Source: an uncultured Candidatus Saccharibacteria bacterium (lineage in GTDB: Bacteria > Patescibacteriota > Saccharimonadia > Saccharimonadales > Saccharimonadaceae). Taken from it: 11,464 bases of DNA. A program made the position numbers and the translations under genes. Below are positions 1 to 6,996 of the stretch, piece by piece. How positions within the stretch are numbered: position 1 is the stretch's first letter; each line of letters begins with the position of its first letter. The notes under the pieces are model-generated. The model ran no database searches, was not told the DNA's origin, and saw only the letters and a list, made by a program, of their open reading frames with translations. The stretch spans positions 1 through 11,464 of the forward strand of contig CAMHRH010000022.1 in assembly GCA_946187605.1 (NCBI GenBank). The letters are read 5' to 3'.

Positions 1-170
1 ATTGGGCGATATGATTTGTCAGCGACCTTCTTAAAGATACGTTCATTATTCGTGCCAGCGTACCAGTCCTTCTCGGTCCAATAATCGTGATCATGATCGA
101 CAGAAAAAATACTATAGTGCTTCATGCGCCACGGTTGGTGCATATGCAAATATAGAACTATCGATCGCAT
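1..170 (-). CDS. GH57 alpha-amylase-type glycoside hydrolase, N-terminal fragment
   Basis: Only the first 56 codons lie in the window; the rest is cut off at position 1. The protein begins MRSIVLYLHMHQPWRMK, which carries the first conserved block of glycoside hydrolase family 57 (strand ending in HQP, residues 11-13), followed by the typical YSIFSVDHDHDYW stretch. Family 57 enzymes are retaining amylases, 4-alpha-glucanotransferases or branching enzymes with a (beta/alpha)7 barrel; which activity applies cannot be read from this fragment. The ATG at 170 is chosen because a GCGAGGT ribosome binding site lies about 9 nt upstream and homology begins right at the start. It follows the glycosyltransferase gene by 16 nt on the same strand, so the two are probably co-transcribed and act together on intracellular alpha-glucan. 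No signal peptide is visible. Confidence 0.88.
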   Translation of the reverse strand, partial: MRSIVLYLHMHQPWRMKHYSIFSVDHDHDYWTEKDWYAGTNNERIFKKVADKSYRP

Positions 171-186
171 AGATGTATTACCTCGC

Positions 187-1404
187 CTAAAACCTATTTC
201 TCTTATGTTTCTTCACATCATCATATACCTGAACGCATTTTTTCGCAACGTCGTCCCAAGATATACGAGCATATTCGCGTTTTATGCCGTCGCGCAAGGT
301 ATTTACGAGCGCTGGACTTTCGGCAATATTAACAAGCGCTCCGGCGAGCTTATCTTCATCCCAGAAGTCATAGCGCACAATTGAGTGTAATACTTCGCCA
401 ACGCCTGATTGCTTCGTAATAATCAAAGCATTACCGTGGTGGGCGGCTTCTAGTGCTGTCAGTCCAAATGGCTCCGAAACGGAAGACATGACGAAGATGT
501 CGGAAATGCTATAGATGTCGCGCAATTGCTTACCGCGAATGAAGCCGGTAAAAATCACGTTTTGAGAAATGCCAAGATCGGCGCTCATACGCATAAGTTG
601 GTCTTTTTGCTCGCCATCGCCAGCAAAGAGGAAGACCATTTTTGGATGGATACTAATCGCCCTTGCGGCAGCGCGCATTAAGTGAAATAAGCCTTTTTGT
701 AGCGTGAAGCGACCGACTGTAGATACGATCGTGTAGCCCTTCTTCTTCAGGCCTTCGAGGTATTGGTAGCTTGAACCATCAAAATGATAATCGTCGTCTG
801 GCATCGTCCAGCCATTATAAGCAACATCAATCTTATTCGGAGGGATACCGTAGCGCTCGACAATAATATTCTTCGTCGCTTGGCTAACCGCAATTATCTT
901 ATCTGCCCAGACCAAACCTTCGTATTCGATCTGATGAATTAAAGGATTGCCGCCGTTGGCGCCGCCGCGATCAAACTCGGTCGCATGGACATGCGCAATT
1001 AGCGGAATACCGAAATTCTTCTTTGCTAAGATGCCGGCTTCGAACGTTAGCCAATCGTGCGCATGCACGACGTCTGGCTTGAACTCCATCAGATAACGCT
1101 CAACGAACTCGCAATAGCTCTTCTGAATATCGCGAATCGAAATCATCTGCTTCGTGTCTGGCTTATGGAATTTTTTGACTTCAACCTCTTTTGATTCATA
1201 GGCTCCGCCATAGCGAATCAATGGATCAATCTTCATCGCAGATAATACGCGCATGTAATTAAGATGGTGCTCGGCTTCGTATGGGACAACAAAATCAATA
1301 TCCGCACCCATCTTGGCTAGGGACTTAGAAAGGTTCAAACAGGCTACTCCGAGGCCACCACTGTTATGCGGCGGGAGTTCCCAACCTAGCATTAGAATTT
1401 TCAT
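187..1404 (-). CDS. GT-B glycosyltransferase, glycogen synthase-like (GT4/GT5)
   Basis: A 405-residue cytoplasmic protein with a complete two-domain GT-B fold. The N-terminal domain begins with a strand and the SGGLG loop (residues 15-19), the acceptor/donor-side loop of glycogen and starch synthases, and contains HAHDW at 114-118. The C-terminal nucleotide-sugar domain has GRFTLQKG at 231-238 (Arg232 and Lys237, the usual donor phosphate contacts), FAGDGE at 260-265 and the EX7E element EPFGLTALE at 311-319. These fit transfer of glucose from ADP- or UDP-glucose to an alpha-1,4-glucan, but a GT4 transferase of another specificity is possible. The downstream GH57 gene supports an alpha-glucan role. 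An in-frame ATG at 1428 exists, but it would lie upstream of and inside the promoter; family homology starts at 1404, so 1404 is used. No Shine-Dalgarno precedes 1404. Confidence 0.9.
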   Translation of the reverse strand: MKILMLGWELPPHNSGGLGVACLNLSKSLAKMGADIDFVVPYEAEHHLNYMRVLSAMKIDPLIRYGGAYESKEVEVKKFHKPDTKQMISIRDIQKSYCEFVERYLMEFKPDVVHAHDWLTFEAGILAKKNFGIPLIAHVHATEFDRGGANGGNPLIHQIEYEGLVWADKIIAVSQATKNIIVERYGIPPNKIDVAYNGWTMPDDDYHFDGSSYQYLEGLKKKGYTIVSTVGRFTLQKGLFHLMRAAARAISIHPKMVFLFAGDGEQKDQLMRMSADLGISQNVIFTGFIRGKQLRDIYSISDIFVMSSVSEPFGLTALEAAHHGNALIITKQSGVGEVLHSIVRYDFWDEDKLAGALVNIAESPALVNTLRDGIKREYARISWDDVAKKCVQVYDDVKKHKRNRF

Positions 1405-1412
1405 CTTTTTTA

Positions 1413-1441
1413 AGTATAGCACTAGCATAATGTTTTTTGAA
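1413..1441 (-). promoter_or_regulatory. Promoter of glycosyltransferase-GH57 operon (near-leaderless)
   Basis: On the minus strand, TTCAAA (1436-1441, 4 of 6 matches to the -35 consensus) is followed after 17 nt by TATACT (1413-1418), which is preceded by an extended -10 TGC. The predicted transcription start is about 1406, two bases before the ATG at 1404, leaving essentially no leader. Confidence 0.6.
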
Positions 1442-1464
1442 GAAAAACGCTCATGAAAAAAGCA

Positions 1465-1480
1465 AAAAATTGCGATTTTT
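1465..1480. promoter_or_regulatory. Palindrome between divergent promoters, possible operator
   Basis: AAAAAT, TGCG, ATTTTT form a perfect 6-bp inverted repeat located between the two divergent promoters and touching the -35 box of the rightward one. It could bind a dimeric regulator of both units, but A/T tracts of this size occur by chance, so this is tentative. Confidence 0.3.
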
Positions 1481-1508
1481 CACAGCCGCCATCTCTTTAG
1501 GGTATAAT
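1479..1508 (+). promoter_or_regulatory. Promoter of membrane-anchored protein gene (leaderless)
   Basis: TTCACA (1479-1484, 5 of 6 matches) and a perfect TATAAT (1503-1508) are separated by 18 nt. Counting 7 bases from the end of the -10 box places the transcription start on 1515, the A of the start codon. No ribosome binding site is visible between promoter and ATG. Confidence 0.75.
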
Positions 1509-1514
1509 CATAGT

Positions 1515-2204
1515 ATGAAACGTGGAGTGAAAATTGGTCTGGCCGCTGCTGCGGTCGTCGCATCGGTGGCATTTATTATCTATTGGAATAGTCCGGAGCG
1601 CGTATATCGTCGCGAGCTCGGGCAGCTGCATAGCTATGTTTATAGTGGCAACGATACGCGACTTTACGAATTGCTGAGGCACACTCAAGCATCGGGCGAT
1701 TGGGGGCAGCTTGAACGCTCGGTGAAGGATTTTTATAAAGATCGTTTCGACTCAATCGATATTCTAAAAGACTTGCAAAACGATGAAGAGCTTGGCGCAG
1801 CACTCGATGCCGAATCGCTCGCTGCCAATGGGCCGACGTTTGAGACAATCATGGAAAAGCTGCAAAAAGCTGGCGAGAAACTCAAAAAAGCTCGTGAACA
1901 ATTTGAGAAAGTTTCATCTCTAGATGATGCAGTCGCGGCATTTGCGAATGAATTGCCGGACGGATTCCAGGAAAAGTTCCGCTCTGACATCGCTTCTGAA
2001 TTCAAAAATCAGGACGAGATTAGCGATATCTCCGATGCTTTCAAAATGATGCAGGGTCTTGTCGATGTATATACGGAAGAGTTGCAGCTCTTAGCTAGTA
2101 ATCCAAAAGGCTGGAATACTAATGACAATAAATTGACTTTTACCGACAAAAAGCTCGAAAAGAAATATCAAGATAATCTCGAGAAAGTTAAAGACGTCAA
2201 GTAA
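1515..2204 (+). CDS. Membrane-anchored helical protein of unknown function
   Basis: A 229-residue protein. A short basic N-terminus (MKRGVK) is followed by one hydrophobic segment (about residues 7-24), which reads as a signal anchor rather than a cleaved signal, since no A-x-A site follows. The rest is highly charged and helical, with heptad-like Lys/Glu stretches around residues 108-140, and should lie outside the membrane. No catalytic motif or family is recognised. An upstream in-frame ATG at 1437 is rejected because that reading would run through the promoter; 1515 coincides with the predicted transcription start. The gene is monocistronic, bounded by its own promoter and the terminator at 2217-2238. 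It might be a small surface or envelope-associated protein, but nothing in the sequence fixes its job. Confidence 0.85.
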   Translation: MKRGVKIGLAAAAVVASVAFIIYWNSPERVYRRELGQLHSYVYSGNDTRLYELLRHTQASGDWGQLERSVKDFYKDRFDSIDILKDLQNDEELGAALDAESLAANGPTFETIMEKLQKAGEKLKKAREQFEKVSSLDDAVAAFANELPDGFQEKFRSDIASEFKNQDEISDISDAFKMMQGLVDVYTEELQLLASNPKGWNTNDNKLTFTDKKLEKKYQDNLEKVKDVK

Positions 2205-2216
2205 GAGGGCATGAAA

Positions 2217-2238
2217 AACCCGCCAGTTAAGGCGGGTT
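2217..2238. terminator. Bidirectional intrinsic terminator
   Basis: AACCCGCC and GGCGGGTT form an 8-bp stem with a 6-nt loop. The plus side is followed by a T-rich run and the minus side by TTTTT, so it can end transcription of both convergent neighbours. Confidence 0.9.
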
Positions 2239-2243
2239 ATTCT

Positions 2244-2837
2244 TTATAGTTTTGTCCAGAATTCGACACCAAGCGGGACCTTCAGCTCGCTGAGACGCTT
2301 GAGATTTTCTCGGTTGAATAGTATTTCTTCGACGCCATCCAGTGTTACGGCATAGAAGACATCTCCGAATGAGATTCTACTCGCCTGATTATTGCGCTGA
2401 ATCACGAATAGCGTTGGAGTTACTGCACACTGTGCGTGAACTATAACATTGTCGTAGCGGCGCTGTCCGTGTATGCTATAACCGCCGCCGGATATTACCT
2501 CGACATGATTGGTGTCACTGCTGCGAACGAGTACGGCGTCAGAGCGTCTACTTAGATCGCTTTTTGCATTTACGCTATATAGCATCAATGCTAAGCGATA
2601 GTAGCGATCGCACTTTGGCTTTTCTCGTGCGGTTATTGTGTAGCCGGACGCTTCTAAATCCATGATTGTTAGATCATTGTATATCTTCCCCCCTTCGAGT
2701 TTGAGATAGCCGTGATTTTTAACGATTCCATCACTGACTGCTAACGGCGCTTCGCGGTGCAAGTACTTGCCATGCGCCACCCTGCGGCCATACCAGTAAG
2801 AGACTATTTCGATAGACCTATTAATAAACACCGGCAT
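2244..2837 (-). CDS. Hypothetical protein, 197 aa, no recognised family
   Basis: A soluble-looking protein without signal peptide or membrane segment. The composition suggests mostly beta structure with many basic residues: alternating hydrophobic strands such as HVEVIS, NVIVHAQ, TLFVIQR and YAVTL in the C-terminal half, and a Gly-rich turn ISGGGYS at about 115-121. Cys76 and Cys137 are the only cysteines. No catalytic or nucleotide-binding motif is apparent. The start at 2837 is supported by a strong AAAGGGGGG ribosome binding site about 8 nt upstream. It is a single-gene unit with a consensus-like promoter (2916-2944) and ends at the shared terminator. Being divergent from the adhesin gene, with promoters only about 30 bp apart, it could share regulation with it. 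Function is not assigned. Confidence 0.82.
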   Translation of the reverse strand: MPVFINRSIEIVSYWYGRRVAHGKYLHREAPLAVSDGIVKNHGYLKLEGGKIYNDLTIMDLEASGYTITAREKPKCDRYYRLALMLYSVNAKSDLSRRSDAVLVRSSDTNHVEVISGGGYSIHGQRRYDNVIVHAQCAVTPTLFVIQRNNQASRISFGDVFYAVTLDGVEEILFNRENLKRLSELKVPLGVEFWTKL

Positions 2838-2886
2838 CTACTATTACCCCCCTTTAACGTCCAAATGTCCTTCTGTGAATTTTCAA

Positions 2887-2911
2887 AGAGCATGCAAAAA
2901 AGCACAGCTCT
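2887..2911 (-). other. 5' leader hairpin of the 197-aa protein mRNA
   Basis: On the minus strand AGAGC and GCTCT pair, with an inner TGC/GCA pairing and a T6 loop, beginning almost exactly at the predicted transcription start. It may stabilise the 5' end or be a regulatory element of the roughly 70-nt leader. Confidence 0.4.
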
Positions 2912-2915
2912 ACTA

Positions 2916-2944
2916 ATTATAGCATAAAAATTGCAAAAAGTCAA
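2916..2944 (-). promoter_or_regulatory. Strong promoter of the 197-aa protein gene
   Basis: Minus-strand TTGACT (2939-2944), an exact 17-nt spacer and a perfect TATAAT (2916-2921) preceded by an extended -10 TGC. The predicted start is near 2909, giving a leader of about 70 nt with a good ribosome binding site. Confidence 0.88.
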
Positions 2945-2957
2945 TTATGCGGTTTTG

Positions 2958-2985
2958 CTTATGTTTATGTTAAAATAAACATAAG
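2958..2985. promoter_or_regulatory. Adhesin promoter region with overlapping palindrome (operator candidate)
   Basis: Perfect 10-bp arms CTTATGTTTA (2958-2967) and TAAACATAAG (2976-2985) flank an 8-nt centre. The centre carries a plus-strand extended -10, TG-T-TAAAAT (TAAAAT at 2971-2976); no good -35 box is seen. A dimeric repressor bound here would cover the -10 box. Predicted transcription start near 2983. Confidence 0.6.
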
Positions 2986-2989
2986 TGGA

Positions 2990-3040
2990 ATGGAGTTATT
3001 GATTACGGATAATTTTTGGTATTCGCATAATCATTTATAG
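2990..3040 (+). CDS. Possible 16-aa leader peptide upstream of adhesin gene
   Basis: ATG at 2990 opens a frame reading MELLITDNFWYSHNHL, ending at TAG 3038-3040, which is 16 nt before the adhesin ATG. The predicted transcription start (about 2983) leaves only about 7 nt of leader, and no clear Shine-Dalgarno is present. Its first codons form one arm of the stem that covers the adhesin start, so translating it would open that stem. It may also be a chance frame; the peptide has no recognisable stalling motif. Confidence 0.35.
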   Translation: MELLITDNFWYSHNHL

Positions 3041-3058
3041 CTAGAAAGGTAACTCCAT
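2990..3058 (+). promoter_or_regulatory. Leader stem sequestering adhesin ribosome binding site and start codon
   Basis: Bases 2990-3000 pair with 3048-3058: nine Watson-Crick pairs plus two G-U pairs. The downstream arm contains the GG of the AGAAAGG ribosome binding site (3043-3049) and the first two bases of the ATG. A second small stem, GATTA (3001-3005) with TAATC (3028-3032), stacks directly inside. The arrangement would reduce initiation unless melted. Confidence 0.5.
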
Positions 3059-5192
3059 GAAGAAGAAAATAATCTTGACGATATTTGCCACAACCGTAGC
3101 TTGTGCATTCCTCGGCGGCATAGATAGCTATGCGCTGACTACGGTATCATCTCCGGCGGAGATTGCGACGGCGATTATGGCTGGCGAGACTTCATTTAAG
3201 CTCGGCCAGGATTTTACTGCTTTAGCGCAAATACAGGTACCGGCCGGAAAAGCCTACACTATAGATGGTGATGGCCACAAGATCATACGAAGCTCGAGTA
3301 TGTTGGCGGAGATTTTTACTGTACCGCAAACCTCTACATTAACGCTAACTAATTTGACTATCGATGGAGGCGCACCAGGATGGGTGGCGCATACTGAGAC
3401 ATACGAACCTCGGCCTAATGCTGATGGCTTGGCGCGTAATTATGGCATGTATCCAGTAACTGTTGAGAGCTCAGACGTTATCGCCAATGCACCAATTATT
3501 AGTAATAATGGAACTGTAAGCTTAAATAACGTAACTATTCGCGATGCTATTTCTAGCGGGAACGTATCAGGCATTAAGAATAATGGCAACCTCAGCATCA
3601 AAGATAGTACCTTTAATCACAGCCATAATACTACGGGTGAGTTTGCTGGTGTCATATATAACGCTAGTGCTAGTGCTAATATTACGATTGACAATTCAAA
3701 ATTCACCAATAATAACAGCGGCAAGGATGTGCTAGGCTCGTATTGCAACGGCTCTGCCGTCACGATATATGACGCCAATGACGTACTAATTACGAATAGC
3801 GAGTTCGATAACAACTCCGTAATTATGAATGGAGCAGGCGTTATGCTGCAGGCAGCCAATACGGCGACATTGTCGAATAATACATTCACTAATAATAAAT
3901 CTGGCAATGATGGAGCCGCATTATTTATCGGTAGTCTCCAAAATTATCGCGACCATGTTTCCGACGTTGTATACCTAAATAACAATACCTTCAAGAACAA
4001 TCTCGGCCTAACTATGGGGCATGAGAATGGTAATGCCGAGGGGGCGGTTGTTTCATACGGCTTTAACTTCAAAAAGATTGTTATAAATGGCGGGAGCTTT
4101 ATTGGCAATAGAGCCTCATTCGACTCCGCACTAGCCTTGTACTGGGGTGAACCTGCAATTAATGCTCAGAATTATGGCCCTCGGTCGCTAGAATCGGTTG
4201 AGATATCCAACGTCACATTTGATGGCAACCAGAACGAAAACAAGTATGGTGGTGTTATTGCTGCTGTCCATGGCATAGATAGTGCAAAAATTAGTAATAT
4301 TACATATCAAAATAACTGCGGCAGATTCAGGATTGATAACATAAAAAATATTAACATTGATGGCTTTAATGCCAGTAGTAATACTGGTGCAAATACGGCG
4401 CTACATGTGGCGACAGCAGAGCGCGCTTCGGTAAAAAACGTCGAGTTGTACGACAATGAGGTTAGTAATGCGAATGCTATGAATTTCTTCGGGAGTGTAA
4501 TTTTGACTAGCATTGATGATCTGGAAGTCGAGAACCTAACCGCAAAAAGAAATGTCGGCGGTAAGGGCGCTGGATTAGTTATCACCAACAGGACGCGCGA
4601 GCAAAGTAATGTTACTCTCAAGAATATCGACCTAGAAGATAATACGAGTAGTATTGCGGGTGGCGGTATGTACTTGCATGCGGTAAACCCAATGAATATC
4701 GTTGCCGAAAACGTGGTAACTACCGGTAATGAATCAGCTATCGGCGGCGGCGTATATGTCGAGGCGTCTGGCGCCCACAGCATTAAGTTCACTGGCGATA
4801 GTAAGATATATCTCAACTCTGCAACCGAAGCGGCAGACGATGTCGCCTACTATATTCCAGATGGAACCGAAAACGCATCAAGCCTCGGAAGTCTAAAGCT
4901 CCCAGTTGCAAGCACTATGCGAATTGGCGGCGTTGACGGTTGGTATCATGACGCTGCTAACGCGCGCTACTCGGCGGAAAATGCCATTGAACAAGTGGAA
5001 GTGACTTTAAGCTCTGCTAATTCTTATTATCTCAAAGCCGCCAACGGCACCGGTGCGGAAATCACTGGGCCAATCGAAGATAAAGTGAACAACCCAGCAA
5101 CTGGCGACCTCTCGTCAATTGCGCTTCTAGTACTCGCGATTAGCATCGTAGTCGGTTGTGGCTTTGTCCACTATAACGCACGGCGCCGTTAG
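3057..5192 (+). CDS. Sortase-anchored beta-helix surface protein (putative adhesin)
   Basis: A 711-residue secreted protein. Residues 1-26 form a signal peptide (MKKK, hydrophobic core, cleavage expected after Ser-Tyr-Ala26). Residues about 60-600 are Asn-rich with many turns of the form N-x-(T/S/E)-F-x-N-N (for example near 184-189, 216-219, 250-253, 285-290 and 311-315) and Gly-rich strands (NGAGVML, GKGAGLVI, AGGGMYL, IGGGVYV). This is the pattern of a right-handed parallel beta-helix as in polymorphic-outer-membrane or pectate-lyase-like folds. The C-terminus has NPATG (679-683), a hydrophobic segment (about 685-705) and ARRR, the layout of a sortase sorting signal. The mature part has two cysteines, 230 and 421, which might form a disulfide. 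No catalytic residues are evident, so adhesion or host contact is inferred, not shown. AGAAAGG lies 7 nt before the ATG. Confidence 0.92.
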   Translation: MKKKIILTIFATTVACAFLGGIDSYALTTVSSPAEIATAIMAGETSFKLGQDFTALAQIQVPAGKAYTIDGDGHKIIRSSSMLAEIFTVPQTSTLTLTNLTIDGGAPGWVAHTETYEPRPNADGLARNYGMYPVTVESSDVIANAPIISNNGTVSLNNVTIRDAISSGNVSGIKNNGNLSIKDSTFNHSHNTTGEFAGVIYNASASANITIDNSKFTNNNSGKDVLGSYCNGSAVTIYDANDVLITNSEFDNNSVIMNGAGVMLQAANTATLSNNTFTNNKSGNDGAALFIGSLQNYRDHVSDVVYLNNNTFKNNLGLTMGHENGNAEGAVVSYGFNFKKIVINGGSFIGNRASFDSALALYWGEPAINAQNYGPRSLESVEISNVTFDGNQNENKYGGVIAAVHGIDSAKISNITYQNNCGRFRIDNIKNINIDGFNASSNTGANTALHVATAERASVKNVELYDNEVSNANAMNFFGSVILTSIDDLEVENLTAKRNVGGKGAGLVITNRTREQSNVTLKNIDLEDNTSSIAGGGMYLHAVNPMNIVAENVVTTGNESAIGGGVYVEASGAHSIKFTGDSKIYLNSATEAADDVAYYIPDGTENASSLGSLKLPVASTMRIGGVDGWYHDAANARYSAENAIEQVEVTLSSANSYYLKAANGTGAEITGPIEDKVNNPATGDLSSIALLVLAISIVVGCGFVHYNARRR

Positions 5193-5193
5193 T

Positions 5194-6996
5194 CTAGAGC
5201 GCAAATTGCGAATTATATAGCTCTGCATAGAAACCGTTTCGCTTCATGAGCTGCTCATGCGAACCGGTTTCTATAATATTACCTTCATTCATCACGAGAA
5301 TTAAATCTGCATTCTTAATTGTCGATAATCGATGCGCAATAATAAATGATGTGCGCCCCTCCATCAGTTTGTCCATAGCTTTCTGAACTAACTCCTCCGT
5401 GCGCGTATCGACATTTGATGTTGCTTCGTCGAGGATGAGGAATGGCGCATCTTCGACCATGCCGCGCGCAATCGTAATGAGCTGCTTTTGTCCAGCCGAA
5501 ATTGAGTCGTTCTCCGAGATATCGGTCGCTAGACCTTTTGGCAGTGTTTTTACGAAATGCGATAAACCGACGGTTTTACATATCCTCATTACCTCGTCAT
5601 TCGTAACGCCATGGCGGTTATAGACGATGTTCTCCTTTAATGTGCCGGCAAACATCCATGTATCCTGAAGCACCATCGTAAAGAGTGAATGTAAATCCTC
5701 GCGCGAGATTTCTTTTGTTGAAATTCCATCAATCAGAATGTCACCCGAGTTAATCTCGTAGAACTTCATGAGCAGGTTAACCATTGTAGTCTTGCCGGCG
5801 CCGGTCGGACCGACGATCGCGATTTTTTGACCCGCCTTTGCGACTGCGGAGAAATCTTTAATAATCAATTTATCCTTGTCATAACCAAACTTAACATGCC
5901 TAAATTCGATATTTCCAACAATCTGATCTTTGTCGATATGTCGCTTAATATCCTTTTGGTCCGACATTTCTTCTTCGTCAACAAAGGCGAAGACGCGCTC
6001 ACTCGCAGCGGCGGCTGACTGAAGGCTGGACATTGACTGCGCTATGCGCGATAGCGGAGAAGTAAAGAGGCGTACATAGCTGATAAAAGCCACAATTACA
6101 CCAAAAGTGATTACGTTGTTCGATGTAAGCAAGGCGCCGGCAACACATACGGCGACGTAGCCGAAATTGCCAATAAAGGCCATGATTGGATGCATTAGGC
6201 CAGATAAAAACTGACTACGTTGGTTCGCTAGAAAGACACGTTTATTGAGGCGATCAAACTTGCGGTCGCTATCGGCCTTACCGTTGTAGGCCTTCACGAT
6301 GTTTAATCCAGAATATATTTCCTCGATATGCGCATTAAGCTTACCTAGTTCGGCTTGGCGCATATTAAAATATTTCTGCGATTTTTTAAGCACGAAACCC
6401 ATGCCCACAAAACCAACTAAGCTCGCTGCTATCGCGACAATTGCCAGCATCCAGTTCGTAACGAACATCATGATGACTACGCCAACCATCAGTGCAACTT
6501 CGCTAATTATTGTCGAGAGTGAGTTGTCGAGGCTTTGCGCTACCGTATCGACATCATTTGTTACGCGCGACAATATATCGCCAGTCTGATTGTGATCGAA
6601 ATATTTCAGCGGCAAACGATTAATCTTCCTTGAGATTCGCTCGCGCAAAGATTTGGCGAACCCATTCGATACTTGCGCCATTATGAGCGCCTCCGAGAGT
6701 TCAAGTAGCGCTGAAGACGCATAAAGAATAATAATAAAGGTCGCTACGCTCCAAACTGCGCCGAAATCAATATCGACGCCCGGGCGAAGTCCTACTACAG
6801 CCGTATCGGTTAATTTTGAAATCTGATTTGGCGCTATAATCGTTAACACTGATCCGCCAACCGCACAAAGGATTGCGACAATGGCGAGAATGCGAGCGCT
6901 TTTTAACTCAATAAACAAGCGTTTAATAGCGGCGCCAAAGTCCTTTGAACTATCTTGCTCTTGTGGACCACGTCCGCCACCATGACCGTTAAACAT
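5194..6996 (-). CDS. Heterodimeric ABC exporter, subunit with catalytic ATPase site
   Basis: A 600-residue half-transporter: an N-terminal Gly-rich tail (residues 3-11), six membrane segments within about 35-315, and a nucleotide-binding domain from about 360. Visible motifs are Walker A GPTGAGKTT (396-404), Q-loop Gln444, signature ISAGQ (499-503), Walker B FLILDE with catalytic Glu524, and switch His555. The signature departs from the consensus SGGQ (Ala for the first Gly). Paired with the upstream gene, whose signature is intact but whose Glu and His are replaced, it forms one competent and one degenerate ATP site, as known for TM287/288, LmrCD and BmrCD type exporters. The start has AAAGGAGG about 6 nt upstream and overlaps the end of the upstream gene by 8 nt. 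The substrate is unknown; drugs, lipids or peptides are all possible. Confidence 0.95.
   Translation of the reverse strand: MFNGHGGGRGPQEQDSSKDFGAAIKRLFIELKSARILAIVAILCAVGGSVLTIIAPNQISKLTDTAVVGLRPGVDIDFGAVWSVATFIIILYASSALLELSEALIMAQVSNGFAKSLRERISRKINRLPLKYFDHNQTGDILSRVTNDVDTVAQSLDNSLSTIISEVALMVGVVIMMFVTNWMLAIVAIAASLVGFVGMGFVLKKSQKYFNMRQAELGKLNAHIEEIYSGLNIVKAYNGKADSDRKFDRLNKRVFLANQRSQFLSGLMHPIMAFIGNFGYVAVCVAGALLTSNNVITFGVIVAFISYVRLFTSPLSRIAQSMSSLQSAAAASERVFAFVDEEEMSDQKDIKRHIDKDQIVGNIEFRHVKFGYDKDKLIIKDFSAVAKAGQKIAIVGPTGAGKTTMVNLLMKFYEINSGDILIDGISTKEISREDLHSLFTMVLQDTWMFAGTLKENIVYNRHGVTNDEVMRICKTVGLSHFVKTLPKGLATDISENDSISAGQKQLITIARGMVEDAPFLILDEATSNVDTRTEELVQKAMDKLMEGRTSFIIAHRLSTIKNADLILVMNEGNIIETGSHEQLMKRNGFYAELYNSQFAL

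Noticed and set aside
1437..1514. N-terminal extension of the membrane-anchored protein from ATG 1437
   Set aside because: It would read through the -35 and -10 boxes and add a Lys-rich stretch before the signal anchor; the start at 1515 fits the promoter and protein.
4307..4816. Minus-strand 169-codon open frame inside the adhesin gene
   Set aside because: Shadow of the repetitive Asn/Gly-rich coding sequence; no ribosome binding site and no protein-like pattern.
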